From Companilactobacillus nantensis DSM 16982 (GTDB lineage: Bacteria > Bacillota > Bacilli > Lactobacillales > Lactobacillaceae): DNA of 64,000 bases. The stretch lies in the NCBI RefSeq assembly GCF_001435815.1, contig NZ_AZFV01000002.1:1-64000 (forward strand), in the 5' to 3' direction. The position numbers and the translations under genes were made by a program. The stretch's first letter is position 1. Each line of letters starts with the position of its first letter. Positions 7,306-16,618 of the stretch are shown piece by piece. The notes beneath the pieces were generated by a model. That model worked only from the letters and a program-made list of their open reading frames with translations, did not search any database and was not told the DNA's origin.

Positions 7306-9567
7306 TTGAACGATTTTATCGAAGTTGTAGGTGCTAACAATAATAATTTACAGAATGTTTCGGTCAAAATACCCAAGCACCAAATTACTGTTTTCACAGG
7401 ATTATCCGGTTCAGGTAAATCTTCGCTAGTATTTGATACGATTGCAGCTGAATCGCAACGCTTATTAAATGAGACTTATTCAGCTTTTGTACAACAAATG
7501 TTGCCTAAATATGAAGCTCCTCAAGTTGCTGCCATTAAAAATTTGCCAGTTTCCATTGTGATTGATCAGAAGAAAATCGGTGGCAATGCACGGTCTACTG
7601 TTGGTACGATTACTGAAATTTATACTGGCCTGCGTTTACTTTACTCACGGATAGCCAAACCATTCGTTGGTTATTCAATGGTATATTCGTTTAACAATCC
7701 AACCGGTATGTGCCCCACTTGTCAGGGATTAGGTGTCACTAAGCAAGTGGATATCCATGAGTTGCTTGATTTTGATAAATCGCTTAACGAAGGTGCTATT
7801 CAATTTCCGACTTTTCAACCTGGTGGTTTTCGTTGGTTACGATATACAGAAACAGGTAATTTTGATAATAATAAAAAAATTTGTGATTATTCAGATAAAG
7901 AATTAGAAAAACTATTATTTGATAAAGGAAGTCAACCAGATAATCCGACATCAAAATGGCCTAAAACGTCCAAGTATATTGGAATAGTTGAACGCATAAA
8001 AACGACAATTATGGAAAAAGGTGGATTACATTATCAGAAAGCTTTAAATGAAACTTTTAATGAACAAACTTGTCCAGATTGTCACGGAACGCGAGTAAAT
8101 AAAATGATTCGGTCAGCCAAAATTAACGGTCAATCAATTGCAGATTGTAGTGAAATGGCAATTGATGATCTGATTGCTTTTTTACAGCAAATACAAGGTA
8201 ATCAAGAAATTAATTTAGTGTTGAAAAATCTCCTAACTAGATTAAATAGTTTAAAAGTTGTCGGATTAGATTATTTAACGTTAAGTCGTTCAACTACTTC
8301 ACTTTCTGGTGGTGAGTCGCAGCGAATTAAAATGACTAAGCATTTGAATAGTGCATTGAGTGATGTTTGTTATATTTTTGATGAACCAAGCGTTGGTCTA
8401 CATCCACAAGATTTGATGGGAATTAATAAGATTTTTAAAAAATTACGTGATCAAGGGAACACCGTGCTACTAATTGATCATGATCCAGATGTTATTAAAA
8501 TTGCTGATAACGTGGTTGAAATGGGTCCCGGAGCTGGGAAAAAGGGCGGTCAGATTACCTTCGAAGGTACATATCAAAACTTATTAAGCTCTCAAACTGT
8601 AACAGGGCAGGCATTATGTCAAAAGCATTCTTTGAATACTAATAAAAAAGATTTTCAAAATTTTTACCAACTACAGCATGCTCATAAATATAACGTTCAA
8701 GACGCTTCCATAAAAGTTCCTAAGAACGCTTTAACCGTTGTTACTGGTGTTGCTGGTTCTGGTAAGAGTACATTGATTCGAGAACTATTTACCAAGAAAT
8801 ATCCTCAAGCAGTGACATTTGATCAAAGTGCTATTAAAGGAAGCAATCGCTCAAATATTTTAACTTACTTGGGTGTTTTCGATGAAATTCGTAAACAGTT
8901 TGCCAAGGTTTCACAGCAACCAGTTTCACTTTTTAGTTTTAATGGGCAAGGTGGTTGTCCAGAATGTCACGGAAAAGGATACATTAAATTTGATTTGGCA
9001 TATATGGGGGATGTTAAACAAATCTGTGAAAAATGTCATGGTAAACGGTACAGTGATGAAGCTTTAAAAATTAAGTGTCAGGGGTTAAATATCTTTGAAG
9101 TATTACAACTAACGGCTAGTGATGGCTTAGGTCTGTTTTCTAAACGAATTGATCAAGTTTTACAAAATTTATTGGACGCTAATTTGGGATACTTGAACTT
9201 TGGACAAAGTTTAGATACTTTATCTGGTGGCGAATTACAGAGATTAAAGATTGCTAAAAGTTTAGGTGAATCAAAACAAAGTAATTTATTGATTTTGGAT
9301 GAACCAAGTACAGGCTTACACGAATCAGATATTAAACAATTATTGAGTTTAATGAAAAATTTGATAACAACTGGTAAAACATTGATTGTTTTAGAGCATA
9401 ACTTATCAATCATTTCACAGGCACAGTGGATTATTGACTTGGGACCACGTGGTGGACGTTATGGTGGACAGATACTTTTCCAAGGTTATCCAGTTGATTT
9501 AATCAAGAATCAGACTTCATTCACCGCCCAACATTTACGCAGTTTTTGCTTGTCAACAAACCACTAG
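7306..9567 (+). CDS. Short UvrA paralogue (class II, UvrB-binding domain missing)
   Basis: A 753-residue double ABC ATPase of the UvrA type. It has Walker A motifs at GLSGSGKS (32-39) and GVAGSGKST (about 480), signatures LSGGESQR (about 335) and LSGGELQR (about 639), Walker B regions IFDEPSVGLHP and ILDEPSTGLHE, and zinc-type CxxC pairs near 136, 256, 552 and 574. True UvrA has about 940-950 residues. Here only about 100 residues separate the first Walker A from the first CxxC, so the UvrB-interaction domain appears absent. Such proteins are linked to drug tolerance or DNA binding, not classical excision. It starts with TTG after AAGGGGGAAG. Confidence 0.85.
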   Translation: MNDFIEVVGANNNNLQNVSVKIPKHQITVFTGLSGSGKSSLVFDTIAAESQRLLNETYSAFVQQMLPKYEAPQVAAIKNLPVSIVIDQKKIGGNARSTVGTITEIYTGLRLLYSRIAKPFVGYSMVYSFNNPTGMCPTCQGLGVTKQVDIHELLDFDKSLNEGAIQFPTFQPGGFRWLRYTETGNFDNNKKICDYSDKELEKLLFDKGSQPDNPTSKWPKTSKYIGIVERIKTTIMEKGGLHYQKALNETFNEQTCPDCHGTRVNKMIRSAKINGQSIADCSEMAIDDLIAFLQQIQGNQEINLVLKNLLTRLNSLKVVGLDYLTLSRSTTSLSGGESQRIKMTKHLNSALSDVCYIFDEPSVGLHPQDLMGINKIFKKLRDQGNTVLLIDHDPDVIKIADNVVEMGPGAGKKGGQITFEGTYQNLLSSQTVTGQALCQKHSLNTNKKDFQNFYQLQHAHKYNVQDASIKVPKNALTVVTGVAGSGKSTLIRELFTKKYPQAVTFDQSAIKGSNRSNILTYLGVFDEIRKQFAKVSQQPVSLFSFNGQGGCPECHGKGYIKFDLAYMGDVKQICEKCHGKRYSDEALKIKCQGLNIFEVLQLTASDGLGLFSKRIDQVLQNLLDANLGYLNFGQSLDTLSGGELQRLKIAKSLGESKQSNLLILDEPSTGLHESDIKQLLSLMKNLITTGKTLIVLEHNLSIISQAQWIIDLGPRGGRYGGQILFQGYPVDLIKNQTSFTAQHLRSFCLSTNH

Positions 9568-9615
9568 TTGCGTGATACTTATATAGTAGAGATGTTTTTA
9601 GAGGTGATAACGCAA

Positions 9616-9945
9616 ATGAATAATGAAATTAAATATATTATGGATGAACTTGGGGTTATCTATGGTTTTTATCAAGATCAATTTAGTTTAAAACGTATCA
9701 AAAGTTATATTTTGAGTATGCCAGAGGGTAAAAAAATTGTGAATGTGACTGCTGGCAAGGTACCCATGTATGACCATCAAGTAGATTTACCAATCGCTGA
9801 GTTTAGTGATAAAAGTGATTCAGTGGGTCTATTGCAAGTCAACCACACAATGGTTAATAATCGTGCAGCAGAAGATATTTCGAATGATACGCAACGAATT
9901 ATTGAATTAGTCAAACGATTAATTAAGTTGGTAGCACCTAAGTAA
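9616..9945 (+). CDS. Conserved small protein of unknown function
   Basis: A 109-residue, mixed, probably soluble protein without a signal peptide or a motif I recognise. The frame is open from 9568, directly after the uvrA-like stop, but ATG 9616 has AGAGGTGATAA before it and is preferred. It lies about 50 bases behind the UvrA paralogue with no terminator between, so co-transcription is likely. A terminator follows at 10055. Function is unknown. Confidence 0.6.
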   Translation: MNNEIKYIMDELGVIYGFYQDQFSLKRIKSYILSMPEGKKIVNVTAGKVPMYDHQVDLPIAEFSDKSDSVGLLQVNHTMVNNRAAEDISNDTQRIIELVKRLIKLVAPK

Positions 9946-10054
9946 TTATGTCGTTGAAGTCAGAATAAGGTTCTTTCTTAAGTTTGGTTAGATGCCGTTT
10001 CTTGCACCCAGAGGTTGGTGTATTAGCTATTTTTAGTGTTAGTAGAATGGAATA

Positions 10055-10096
10055 CAAAAAAGACTAGATTTGCTCAAAATAATCTAGTCTTTTTTG
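10055..10096 (+). terminator. Strong terminator, probably bidirectional
   Basis: AAAAAAGACTAGATT (10056-10070) pairs with AATCTAGTCTTTTTT (10080-10094). It serves the plus-strand uvrA-like unit and can also work for the convergent XRE gene. Confidence 0.85.
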
Positions 10097-10168
10097 TTTT
10101 TCCGGTTAGTGTATTCTTTATTTTGAATCGTTTAACCTTTAGATAGAAATGACCCAATGCTCTTTAGT

Positions 10169-10630
10169 CTACTTTGTTTGATTTTTACGTTGTTTCCAGA
10201 CATTGTATAGGATATCTTTTAGAACGAGCATTGCATCTTGCTCAGTGAGACTATAGTCTTGTTTTAATTCTTCCAACATGATATTTATCCTTCGAGCGTA
10301 ATTGGGTATATTCACATCATTTTGGTATTTAAGAAGAATCGGGTATTTATTTCCCCAAACATTGGTCCAATTAACTTTCTCTTCAGATTCAGGATTGGTT
10401 TTATCAATAGTTTCTTGAATTTCTTTAATATCAAGATCAAAGTCAATCAGTTCATCTAAAGATACATTATATAATACCGACATTTTCTTTGATTGACGAA
10501 TATCAGGAACTGTTTCATCCGTTTCCCATTTTGAAATAGTTTGTCTACTGATTCCTAATTTCTCGGCCACTTCCTCTTGAGAAAGGCTAGACCGTTTTCG
10601 TGCTTGAAATAAGCTATTGCCAAGATTCAT
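10169..10630 (-). CDS. XRE-family helix-turn-helix regulator
   Basis: A 153-residue DNA-binding protein. The N-terminal helix-turn-helix (about 6-60) has LSQEEVAEKLGISRQTISKW, typical of Cro/C1-type regulators. The C-terminal 90 residues are polar, helical and not recognised. Regulators of this layout often control a neighbouring membrane protein or themselves, but the neighbours do not reveal a target. It is transcribed alone. The site AAGGAGG is seen before the ATG at 10630. Confidence 0.8.
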   Translation of the reverse strand: MNLGNSLFQARKRSSLSQEEVAEKLGISRQTISKWETDETVPDIRQSKKMSVLYNVSLDELIDFDLDIKEIQETIDKTNPESEEKVNWTNVWGNKYPILLKYQNDVNIPNYARRINIMLEELKQDYSLTEQDAMLVLKDILYNVWKQRKNQTK

Positions 10631-10733
10631 TATTGCGCCTCCTTATTGGTTGATAATTTTAGTATATGTTTTACTATGGACTGTTCCCACCAATTATAAC
10701 TGTCAAATATGCTCGGTTTCTTTACTTAGATAT

Positions 10734-10776
10734 AAAAAAACCCCAGTCAACTGCAGAATGTTGACTGGGGTTTTTT
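10734..10776. terminator. Bidirectional terminator downstream of mleP
   Basis: AAAAAACCCCAGTCAAC and GTTGACTGGGGTTTTTT form a nearly perfect 17-bp stem with an 8-base loop at 10735-10776. It lies between the XRE start region and the end of mleP, so its clearest job is to end the minus-strand mleS-mleP transcript. Confidence 0.85.
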
Positions 10777-10837
10777 ACTTGTATATTTATTTGAGAAGGA
10801 TTTAATTTTGAATGTGTGAATGTACGGAGTAATTTAA

Positions 10838-11803
10838 TTAGATCAAGTTGGCAATTTGCATAAGAATTGGCACAACGATAACGAATAGAACAGTTGATGT
10901 TGTTACTAAGTTAGTAGCATAATCAACGTCACCATGTGATTGGTCAACTAGGATAGGCAAGACAGCCAAACCAGGAGCAGCTGATTGGATAATGAATGAG
11001 TTTGATTCGATAGTTGGTAATGAACCACCCATTACTGAACCACCAATCAAGATAATACTGATCATGATAGCTGGAGCAACGACGAATCTACCAAGTAGGG
11101 CAAGGATTGTATCGCGGTCGAATTTGATTGATTTCAAACCGGCATCAGCTAAGATAATACCAATGTAGATAAGTGACATAGGTGTAACGATACCACCGAC
11201 CATATCAAGGGTCTTGTTAATCCATTCTGGTACAGGAATAGCAAGAAGCAAGAATACTAGTGATACTAAGAAACCAACAAGTGGAGCAGGAAGTAATTTC
11301 TTCCAGTTGAAGTCTTTTTTAGCACCTTTTTCAACAGTTGGATCATCACTTGAGATAAAGAAGATACCAATAGCCCAAGTTGAAATTGTGTTCATAACAT
11401 AGTAGATAAGGAAGTAAGGCAAACTCTTAGTACCGAACAAAGCCATGTTTAAAGGTAAGCCAATGAAGATTGTATTAGCATTAACGAACATGTTAATGAA
11501 TGTACCACGGCGACCTTTACGAATACGGAAGACCTTAGTTAAGATCCAAGCAACGATGTAACCAATTGTAAAACTGGCGAAGGTGAAAACTAAACCACCA
11601 GATAGACTTGCTAGTTTGTCTCGGTTCAAATACTTAAGAACAGAAACGAAGATTGATGCAGGTAAAGCAATTTTCATAATGATGAAAGAGATATTGCCTT
11701 TAAATTCATCGCCCAAACGACCGGAACCTCTTAACCAGTACCCCAAAGCGATAACAAGAACGATTTCAGCAACACTTTCCAGTGAAGTAATAAATGCTTC
11801 CAT
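10838..11803 (-). CDS. mleP: Malate permease, AEC (auxin efflux carrier) family
   Basis: A 321-residue membrane protein with about 10 predicted segments of the AEC family, including the early LGYWLRGSGRLGDEF segment, NMFVNANTIFIGLPLNMALFG, and the late SAAPGLAVLPILVDQSHGD. It lies 34 bases downstream of the malolactic enzyme gene on the same strand, so malate uptake (malate/lactate exchange or uniport) is inferred from context. AAGGGGAA precedes the ATG at 11803. Function by context is strong, by sequence alone it is only AEC. Confidence 0.85.
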   Translation of the reverse strand: MEAFITSLESVAEIVLVIALGYWLRGSGRLGDEFKGNISFIIMKIALPASIFVSVLKYLNRDKLASLSGGLVFTFASFTIGYIVAWILTKVFRIRKGRRGTFINMFVNANTIFIGLPLNMALFGTKSLPYFLIYYVMNTISTWAIGIFFISSDDPTVEKGAKKDFNWKKLLPAPLVGFLVSLVFLLLAIPVPEWINKTLDMVGGIVTPMSLIYIGIILADAGLKSIKFDRDTILALLGRFVVAPAIMISIILIGGSVMGGSLPTIESNSFIIQSAAPGLAVLPILVDQSHGDVDYATNLVTTSTVLFVIVVPILMQIANLI

Positions 11804-11837
11804 GAATAAATTCCCCTTTATTTGACAAATATGTTAA

Positions 11838-13460
11838 TTAATATTTAGGTTCCCACTTGATGTCAGCAACAGCTTGTTTAGCGTCTTTAGCATCAGTAAG
11901 TTTTTCGTCGATAGCTTGTTGAGCAACACCGACAGCAACTGTCATACTAAATTCATCCAATTTTGAAACTGGAGGAAGAACAGCAGCACCTGGTTGTGTA
12001 GGGTCAACGATACCACCTAATGAGTGAGCAGCTTTGTTGATCATACCGTCTGATAGAACCTTAGCGTTAACAGCCATTGAACCAAGACCAAGACCTGGGT
12101 AAACCAAAGCATTGTTAGCTTGACCAATATGGTATGTAACACCGTTGTATTCAACAGGTTCAACTGGAATACCAGTAGCGATAAGAGCTTTACCATCAGT
12201 CCACTTCAAAAGATCTTCAGCCTTAGCTTCTGCTAATTTTGTAGGATTTGATAGAGGGAAGATGATTGGACGTTCTGTGTGAGCAGCCATTTCCTTGATG
12301 ATAGGTTCTGTGAATGTACCAGGTTGTGTTGATGTACCAACTAAGATTGTTGGGTGAACTGCTTTAACAACAGCTTCCAAGTTTGTTAGTTCATCAGCGT
12401 TACTGAATTCACTACGTTGTCTAGTAAATAATTTTTGTTCTGGTGTTAAGTCTTCAGTGTCATCGAACAATAGACCTTGCTTGTCAACTAAGTAGAAGTG
12501 TTTTCTAGCTTCGTCTTCTGAAAGACCTTCTTCAACCATGGCATCAAAGATACGTTTTGTGATACCAGCACCAGCAGTACCAGCACCAAATGACAAGTAA
12601 ACTTGATCAGTAAGTTTTTCTTTAGAAATGTTCAATGCTCCAAGGATACCGGCAAGTGTAATAATACCTGTACCTTGAATATCATCGTTAAATGTCAAAA
12701 TGTTATCTTTGTACTTGTTCAAGATATTAGCAGCATTGCTACGGCCAAAGTCTTCAAAGTGCAAGTACATGTCAGGGAACAAGTCTTCGGCAGTTTCAAC
12801 AAATTTGTCAACAAAGTTGTAGTACTTGTCACCTGTAACACGTTCGTGATGGTTACCCATGTATAGGTCATCAGCAAGTAATTCTTTTCTGTTTGTACCA
12901 ACATCAAGCACAACAGGTAGAACTGACTTAGGATCAACACCAGCAGCAGCTGTATAAACCATCAATTTACCAACAGAGATGTCAACACCTTGGACACCCC
13001 AGTCACCAATACCAAGAATACCTTCACCGTCAGTAACAACGATCAACTTGATGTCGCGACCTTCTGAAGCATTCTTTAATGTAGCTTTGATATCATCTTG
13101 GTCATCGATTGATAGGTAAGCAGCATTTTGTGGGTCTAAGAATAAGTGACTGTAATTTTCAATTGTGTCAGCGATAGTTGGATCGTAGACAACAGGCATG
13201 AATTCGTTAACGTGTTGACTGAATAATTTGTAGAATAAGGTAACGTTTTCGTTGAATAAGTCCATCAAGTACATTCTCTTTTCTAAGAATGTTTCTTTAC
13301 TTGAGTAGTTTTCGTAGGCTTGTTCTACTTGTTGGTCCAAAGTTTGGACGAAAGGTGGTAGTAAACCTTCGATATGATTTTCTTTTCTTTCTTCTTTAGT
13401 AAAGGCAGTACCTTTGTTTAAGAAGTGATTATTTAATAAATCTAAACCAGTATATTTCAT
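11838..13460 (-). CDS. mleS: Malolactic enzyme
   Basis: The 540-residue enzyme converts L-malate to L-lactate and CO2 with NAD and Mn as cofactors. It belongs to the malic enzyme family: [11 protein letters not shown]-like start ([16 protein letters not shown]), [13 protein letters not shown], the metal site region [22 protein letters not shown], and the NAD fold [10 protein letters not shown]. The match to MleA/MleS of lactic acid bacteria, the adjacent permease and the divergent LysR regulator support malolactic rather than malic enzyme. The reaction generates proton motive force and reduces acidity. Repeat copy 3 lies about 100 bases upstream. Confidence 0.93.
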   Translation of the reverse strand: MKYTGLDLLNNHFLNKGTAFTKEERKENHIEGLLPPFVQTLDQQVEQAYENYSSKETFLEKRMYLMDLFNENVTLFYKLFSQHVNEFMPVVYDPTIADTIENYSHLFLDPQNAAYLSIDDQDDIKATLKNASEGRDIKLIVVTDGEGILGIGDWGVQGVDISVGKLMVYTAAAGVDPKSVLPVVLDVGTNRKELLADDLYMGNHHERVTGDKYYNFVDKFVETAEDLFPDMYLHFEDFGRSNAANILNKYKDNILTFNDDIQGTGIITLAGILGALNISKEKLTDQVYLSFGAGTAGAGITKRIFDAMVEEGLSEDEARKHFYLVDKQGLLFDDTEDLTPEQKLFTRQRSEFSNADELTNLEAVVKAVHPTILVGTSTQPGTFTEPIIKEMAAHTERPIIFPLSNPTKLAEAKAEDLLKWTDGKALIATGIPVEPVEYNGVTYHIGQANNALVYPGLGLGSMAVNAKVLSDGMINKAAHSLGGIVDPTQPGAAVLPPVSKLDEFSMTVAVGVAQQAIDEKLTDAKDAKQAVADIKWEPKY

Positions 13461-13562
13461 AAATTTAATGCCTCCTAATTAACTTTCGTGTTGTACTATA
13501 TACCCTTATAAAAAATATAGTCAAATATGTTATTATTGATAAATAATATTTATAAGTGGGAA

Positions 13563-13762
13563 GTTGGTAGATGAAAGATGCCGTCTCCAGCATCGAGAAA
13601 TAGTTACTGGCTGTGCGGACCGGTCTGAGCCAAGGTCTCAGACCTCGGTTTGAAGCCTTGCCAAAATTCGGCAAGGCTCCAAACACGCCCGGTGGTGTAA
13701 GAGCTAAAGCTCTAACGCCACTTTCACAGCCAGTAACTATTCTCGATGTTTCCGACTAGTTT
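13563..13762 (+). repeat. Structured dispersed repeat, copy 3 (second sequence type)
   Basis: It starts GATGCCGTCTCCAG and has an outer stem (CGAGAAATAGTTACTGGCTGTG, pairing with the complement at 13725-13747) that is wholly different from copies 1, 2, 4 and 5, yet folds alike. Arm 1 is TCTGAG/CTCAGA around CCAAGGT, arm 2 is GTTTG, GCCTTGCC/GGCAAGGC, CAAAC, and arm 3 is AGAGC-TAAA-GCTCT. It sits upstream of mleS. Its outermost ends are less clear than those of copy 2. Confidence 0.87.
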
Positions 13763-13870
13763 TTGGATTTGATTTTTTAGATTAATGAAATGTAAAAAAA
13801 TTATGACAAATTTACTTTAAATTGATAACTAAAGGATAGAAGAAAATTTTGAGTTCTAAAAATTTCTAAG

Positions 13871-14212
13871 CTGGCGTGTTGTGTTGGTTGATTTGTAACC
13901 ACTAATTTCAATTTTGTCTATGATGTATTTTTGCCATAACTTTATATATATCTAAAGCTTGAAAGTAGTCTTTAAGCTTTGGTACTCTAGCAATTTGAAA
14001 AAAAAAAACAACGAATAAATTAGCTGGAAAGAGCAAGAATTTAGGTCGCTGTGCAGGTGGCGTTAGGACTTTAGTCCTTACACCACGGGACGAGTTTTGA
14101 AACTCGCGGGTTGTGCGAGGTTCAAAATCGAGGTTCGAGACCGCCATATGGCTCGAACCGGTCCCCATAGCGACCTAAATTTCTTGCTCTTGGAAGCGGC
14201 ATATAAATTTCA
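13871..14212 (-). repeat. Structured dispersed repeat, copy 4 (inverted)
   Basis: Reversed relative to copy 3. The core is 14017-14212 with outer stem AAGAGCAAGAAATTTAGGTCGC, arm 1 TTCGAG/CTCGAA with an altered loop CCATATGGCGGT, arm 2 TTTTGAAC with CGC/GCG, and arm 3 AGGAC-TAAA-GTCCT. Its tail (13871-13960) shares GATTTGTAACCAC and TGCCATAACTT with copy 6 and ends in GTGTTGTGTTGGTT, like the terminal repeat of copy 2. The near end lies 22 bases before the mleR start codon. Confidence 0.87.
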
Positions 14213-14234
14213 GATTATAATTATAGGTGAGAAA

Positions 14235-15113
14235 ATGAATTTAAAAGATTATCAATATTTTAAAAAATTATCAGAATTAAAAAATTTCTCTGATACTGCT
14301 AATTTCTTTGGTGTCAGTCAACCGACAATTACTTATTCTTTGAAACGACTTGAAGATAGTTGTGGCTTGTCGCTTGTTAAACGGAAAAGTTATGCTAATT
14401 CATTGTCGTTGACGTATGCTGGGGAACAGTTATTGATGCATATTAATCGAATTCTTCAAGAAAACGATTTGATTAATGTTGATATGGAACGGATTAAACG
14501 TGAAAAAATTGTTATGGGATGGCCACCAATTATTACTAATTACGTAATCCCTAAGGTTTTTGATTCATTGCGTGACGAAGATCTCTTAGCTGCAATTGAA
14601 CCAGTTGCCGATGGTTCGAAGGAGTTATTGGAGAAACTTAAAAATGGCGAAATTGACATGTCATTTTTAGGAACAACTGTTTTACCACAAGAAAATCATT
14701 TAGATTATCAGCTTTTAAAGGAACATCAATTTAAATTTATTGCTTCAGCAGATAAAGACATTTCACATATCAAAACGATTGAGCAATTATTTGAAGAAGA
14801 TTTTATTTCATTAGATGAAAAATCAGTTCACAGTCAAGTTCTACGTCGACTGACAGAACATTACAATGTCACCCCTAAAACAATGTTTCAAACTGATGAT
14901 TACAAGTTAATGTTGAATTTAGTTAAAGCAAATAAGGGTATTAGTTTCATTACCGAGACCGCATTTCAAGGAGTGCCAGGTATTCAAGTAATTGATATGG
15001 ACGATATTCAACTGCCAGCTTTTTATATCTTGTTTGTTTATCGTCACAACATGGTTGGTAGTGAAACATTAGGCAAACTGATGCATATTTTTAAGAGCAT
15101 ATATAAAAAATGA
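14235..15113 (+). CDS. mleR: LysR-type regulator of the malolactic genes
   Basis: A 292-residue LysR-family protein. The N-terminal winged helix (about 1-60) has FSDTANFFGVSQPTITYSLKRLEDSCGLSLVKR, followed by a periplasmic-binding-like effector domain. Divergent position to mleS-mleP identifies it as MleR, an activator responding to L-malate. The frame is open from 14097, but that part reads through the structured repeat; ATG 14235 with AGGTGAGAAA upstream gives the family's normal start MNLKDYQYFKKLSELKN. Its promoter must lie within or beyond repeat copy 4. Confidence 0.88.
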   Translation: MNLKDYQYFKKLSELKNFSDTANFFGVSQPTITYSLKRLEDSCGLSLVKRKSYANSLSLTYAGEQLLMHINRILQENDLINVDMERIKREKIVMGWPPIITNYVIPKVFDSLRDEDLLAAIEPVADGSKELLEKLKNGEIDMSFLGTTVLPQENHLDYQLLKEHQFKFIASADKDISHIKTIEQLFEEDFISLDEKSVHSQVLRRLTEHYNVTPKTMFQTDDYKLMLNLVKANKGISFITETAFQGVPGIQVIDMDDIQLPAFYILFVYRHNMVGSETLGKLMHIFKSIYKK

Positions 15114-15341
15114 TATTTATTTATAAATAAAACGTGGTATACAGGTATAGTCCAGTAACGTTACAATGTAAATGCCAATCATTATTGGTGTGAATCAGTG
15201 GTAACTGTATATAATAGGAAATTATATCTCATCAATATATTAGTTTTTATTATGTTTTTATTACATTATTATCACTTTTTATAATTAAAATGGATGAAAT
15301 TATGAGGGATAGGGCATGGTTACAACCGTCCATTTTAACGT

Positions 15342-15377
15342 TAGGAAGCCAGTATGACTGGCTTTCTTTCTTTTTTT
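15342..15377 (+). terminator. Terminator hairpin
   Basis: GGAAGCCAGT and ACTGGCTTTC pair around a 3-base loop and are followed by TTTCTTTTTTT. Confidence 0.75.
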
Positions 15378-15581
15378 CGGTAAGTTTATAAAAATATGTC
15401 CAATTTGGACAAAATACTGATTTCAAATTTGATTGTGTTATCATTACTAATGAAGAGGAAATCAATTCCTACGTTTCCTCTTTCTTGATAATTTCATGAT
15501 TATAATAGTTAAATAACTATTGTCGATATAATGGTGGTTCCTCCCTGAGCTGCCATTTTTTGTCTAATTAAAAAAATTATA

Positions 15582-15615
15582 GGCCCACATTCAGAGATGA
15601 ATGTGGGCCTTTTTT
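15582..15615 (+). terminator. Terminator hairpin
   Basis: GGCCCACATTCA and TGAATGTGGGCC form a perfect 12-bp stem followed by TTTTTT. Read on the minus strand, it could also end the Nudix gene transcript. Confidence 0.8.
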
Positions 15616-15711
15616 GAATTTAAGAGTAAATAAATTGAAATATTATTGTTTGGCTTGGTTACTTCAGCGTCTATTATGACCAGATTACCAAGGCTTAAAG
15701 TGCGTTTTTAG

Positions 15712-16164
15712 TTAAAATAAATAAGCTTTTCCCACTGCTAACATGTCGGCATTTTGCTGATTCAATAGTGGGGGCAACTGATCGAATGGAAAGTATTTTA
15801 AGTCAAGCGTTTCGTTTGTTGCTTCTTGCAATGCTTGACCGCCAACTTGCTTAACTAAATATAGCTTAGAAATTACTTGAGCTTCATCGCCGTTAGGATA
15901 AGTTGTGAAACCTTGATCGAAAATTCCTAGGGACTGAACGATTTCAACATCAATACCAGCATCCTCTTTATATTCGCGGATACAGGCTTGTTCGAACGTT
16001 TCGCCATATTCTAGGTAACCTCCGGGCAAACTCCAGTTATGAGTGTCTGTTCTCAGATTTAAAAGAACTTCTTTTTGAGAGTTAACAAGAATTGCCCCGG
16101 CCGCGTTTAAAATTATGGGACGATGACCAACTAAACGACGAATTTCTTGAATGTAATTTGCCAT
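15712..16164 (-). CDS. Nudix hydrolase
   Basis: A 150-residue Nudix protein that hydrolyses a nucleoside-diphosphate-linked compound. The Nudix box is GGYLEYGETFEQACIREYKE followed by DAGI; it fits GX5EX7REUXEEXGU except for Asp in place of the second Glu of EE. The frame opens at 16221, but ATG 16164 follows AAGGAGCT and gives the start MANYIQEIRRLVGHRPI, typical of ADP-ribose-pyrophosphatase-like Nudix proteins of lactobacilli. The substrate is not determined by sequence. Confidence 0.85.
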   Translation of the reverse strand: MANYIQEIRRLVGHRPIILNAAGAILVNSQKEVLLNLRTDTHNWSLPGGYLEYGETFEQACIREYKEDAGIDVEIVQSLGIFDQGFTTYPNGDEAQVISKLYLVKQVGGQALQEATNETLDLKYFPFDQLPPLLNQQNADMLAVGKAYLF

Positions 16165-16330
16165 AAGTGTAGCTCCTTTTTCATCTAAATTAACTCTAGT
16201 ATGGCACAGACAACTATGCAAAAATAGAAGAGTCTTATTTTCAACATTTTGTTAAAACTGTGTTACAGCAATATGAGAGTAATTTTCTATGGTATAATTT
16301 TTATTAATAAGCGATTTAGGAGTTTTTAGT

Positions 16331-16618
16331 ATGAATTACAATGAGAGTCAACAAAAAGAAATTGCACAATATGCTATCGAGCATGACAACAATTACAAGG
16401 CTACCGGTGAGAAATACGAAATTTCATATCAACAAGTGGCCGCTTGGGTCAGAAAATATAAAAAAGGCTCAACGATGACAAAAAAATCTAAGACTGAGAA
16501 ACCACAAGAGAATAAACCAACGACAACTGAAACTAGTACACTTGATGTATTAAGCCGTAAAGATCCTGTTCTTGAAGCCCAGTTGATAGAAGTTAAAAAG
16601 CGATTGGGATTGATTTAG
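16331..16618 (+). CDS. Small helix-turn-helix protein (transposase-OrfA-like fold)
   Basis: A 95-residue protein with an N-terminal helix-turn-helix (about 5-45: AIEHDNNYKATGEKYEISYQ followed by QVAAWVRKY) like that of IS3-type OrfA and Psq domains. A polar Lys/Thr-rich linker follows, then a short C-terminal helix (LEAQLIEVKKRLGLI). No orfB partner is seen. Its stop codon directly abuts the start of the phosphatase gene, so translation is probably coupled and it looks like a domesticated chromosomal gene. Role unknown. Confidence 0.6.
   Translation: MNYNESQQKEIAQYAIEHDNNYKATGEKYEISYQQVAAWVRKYKKGSTMTKKSKTEKPQENKPTTTETSTLDVLSRKDPVLEAQLIEVKKRLGLI

Larger units (their letters stand above)
15114..15711. 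other. About 600-base gap with hairpins and two terminators; possible small RNA
   Basis: No convincing gene is seen on either strand. The stretch holds a long-range pair AAAATGGA (15287-15294) / TCCATTTT (15329-15336), a terminator at 15342-15377, the palindrome AATAGTTA-AA-TAACTATT (15507-15524), and a second terminator at 15582-15615. Two closely spaced terminators without an ORF suggest at least one short untranslated transcript. Confidence 0.35.

Noticed and set aside
13465-14168. Open frames inside repeat copies 3 and 4 (13465-13686 and 13908-14168, minus strand)
   Set aside because: They read through the structured repeat, lack ribosome sites, and similar frames (for example near 6817, 34233 and 45492) arise in other copies simply because the repeat is open in one frame.
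13908-14220. AAATTTC direct repeat at the borders of copy 4 as a target duplication
   Set aside because: The repeat is short and AT-rich, and using it as border would cut off the terminal sequence of the element.
14097-14234. N-terminal extension of mleR
   Set aside because: The extension is translated repeat sequence; the normal LysR start with a ribosome site is at 14235.
15380-15620. Fst/Ldr-like type I toxin-antitoxin
   Set aside because: The terminator layout prompted the idea, but no short hydrophobic toxin frame with a ribosome site is found on either strand.
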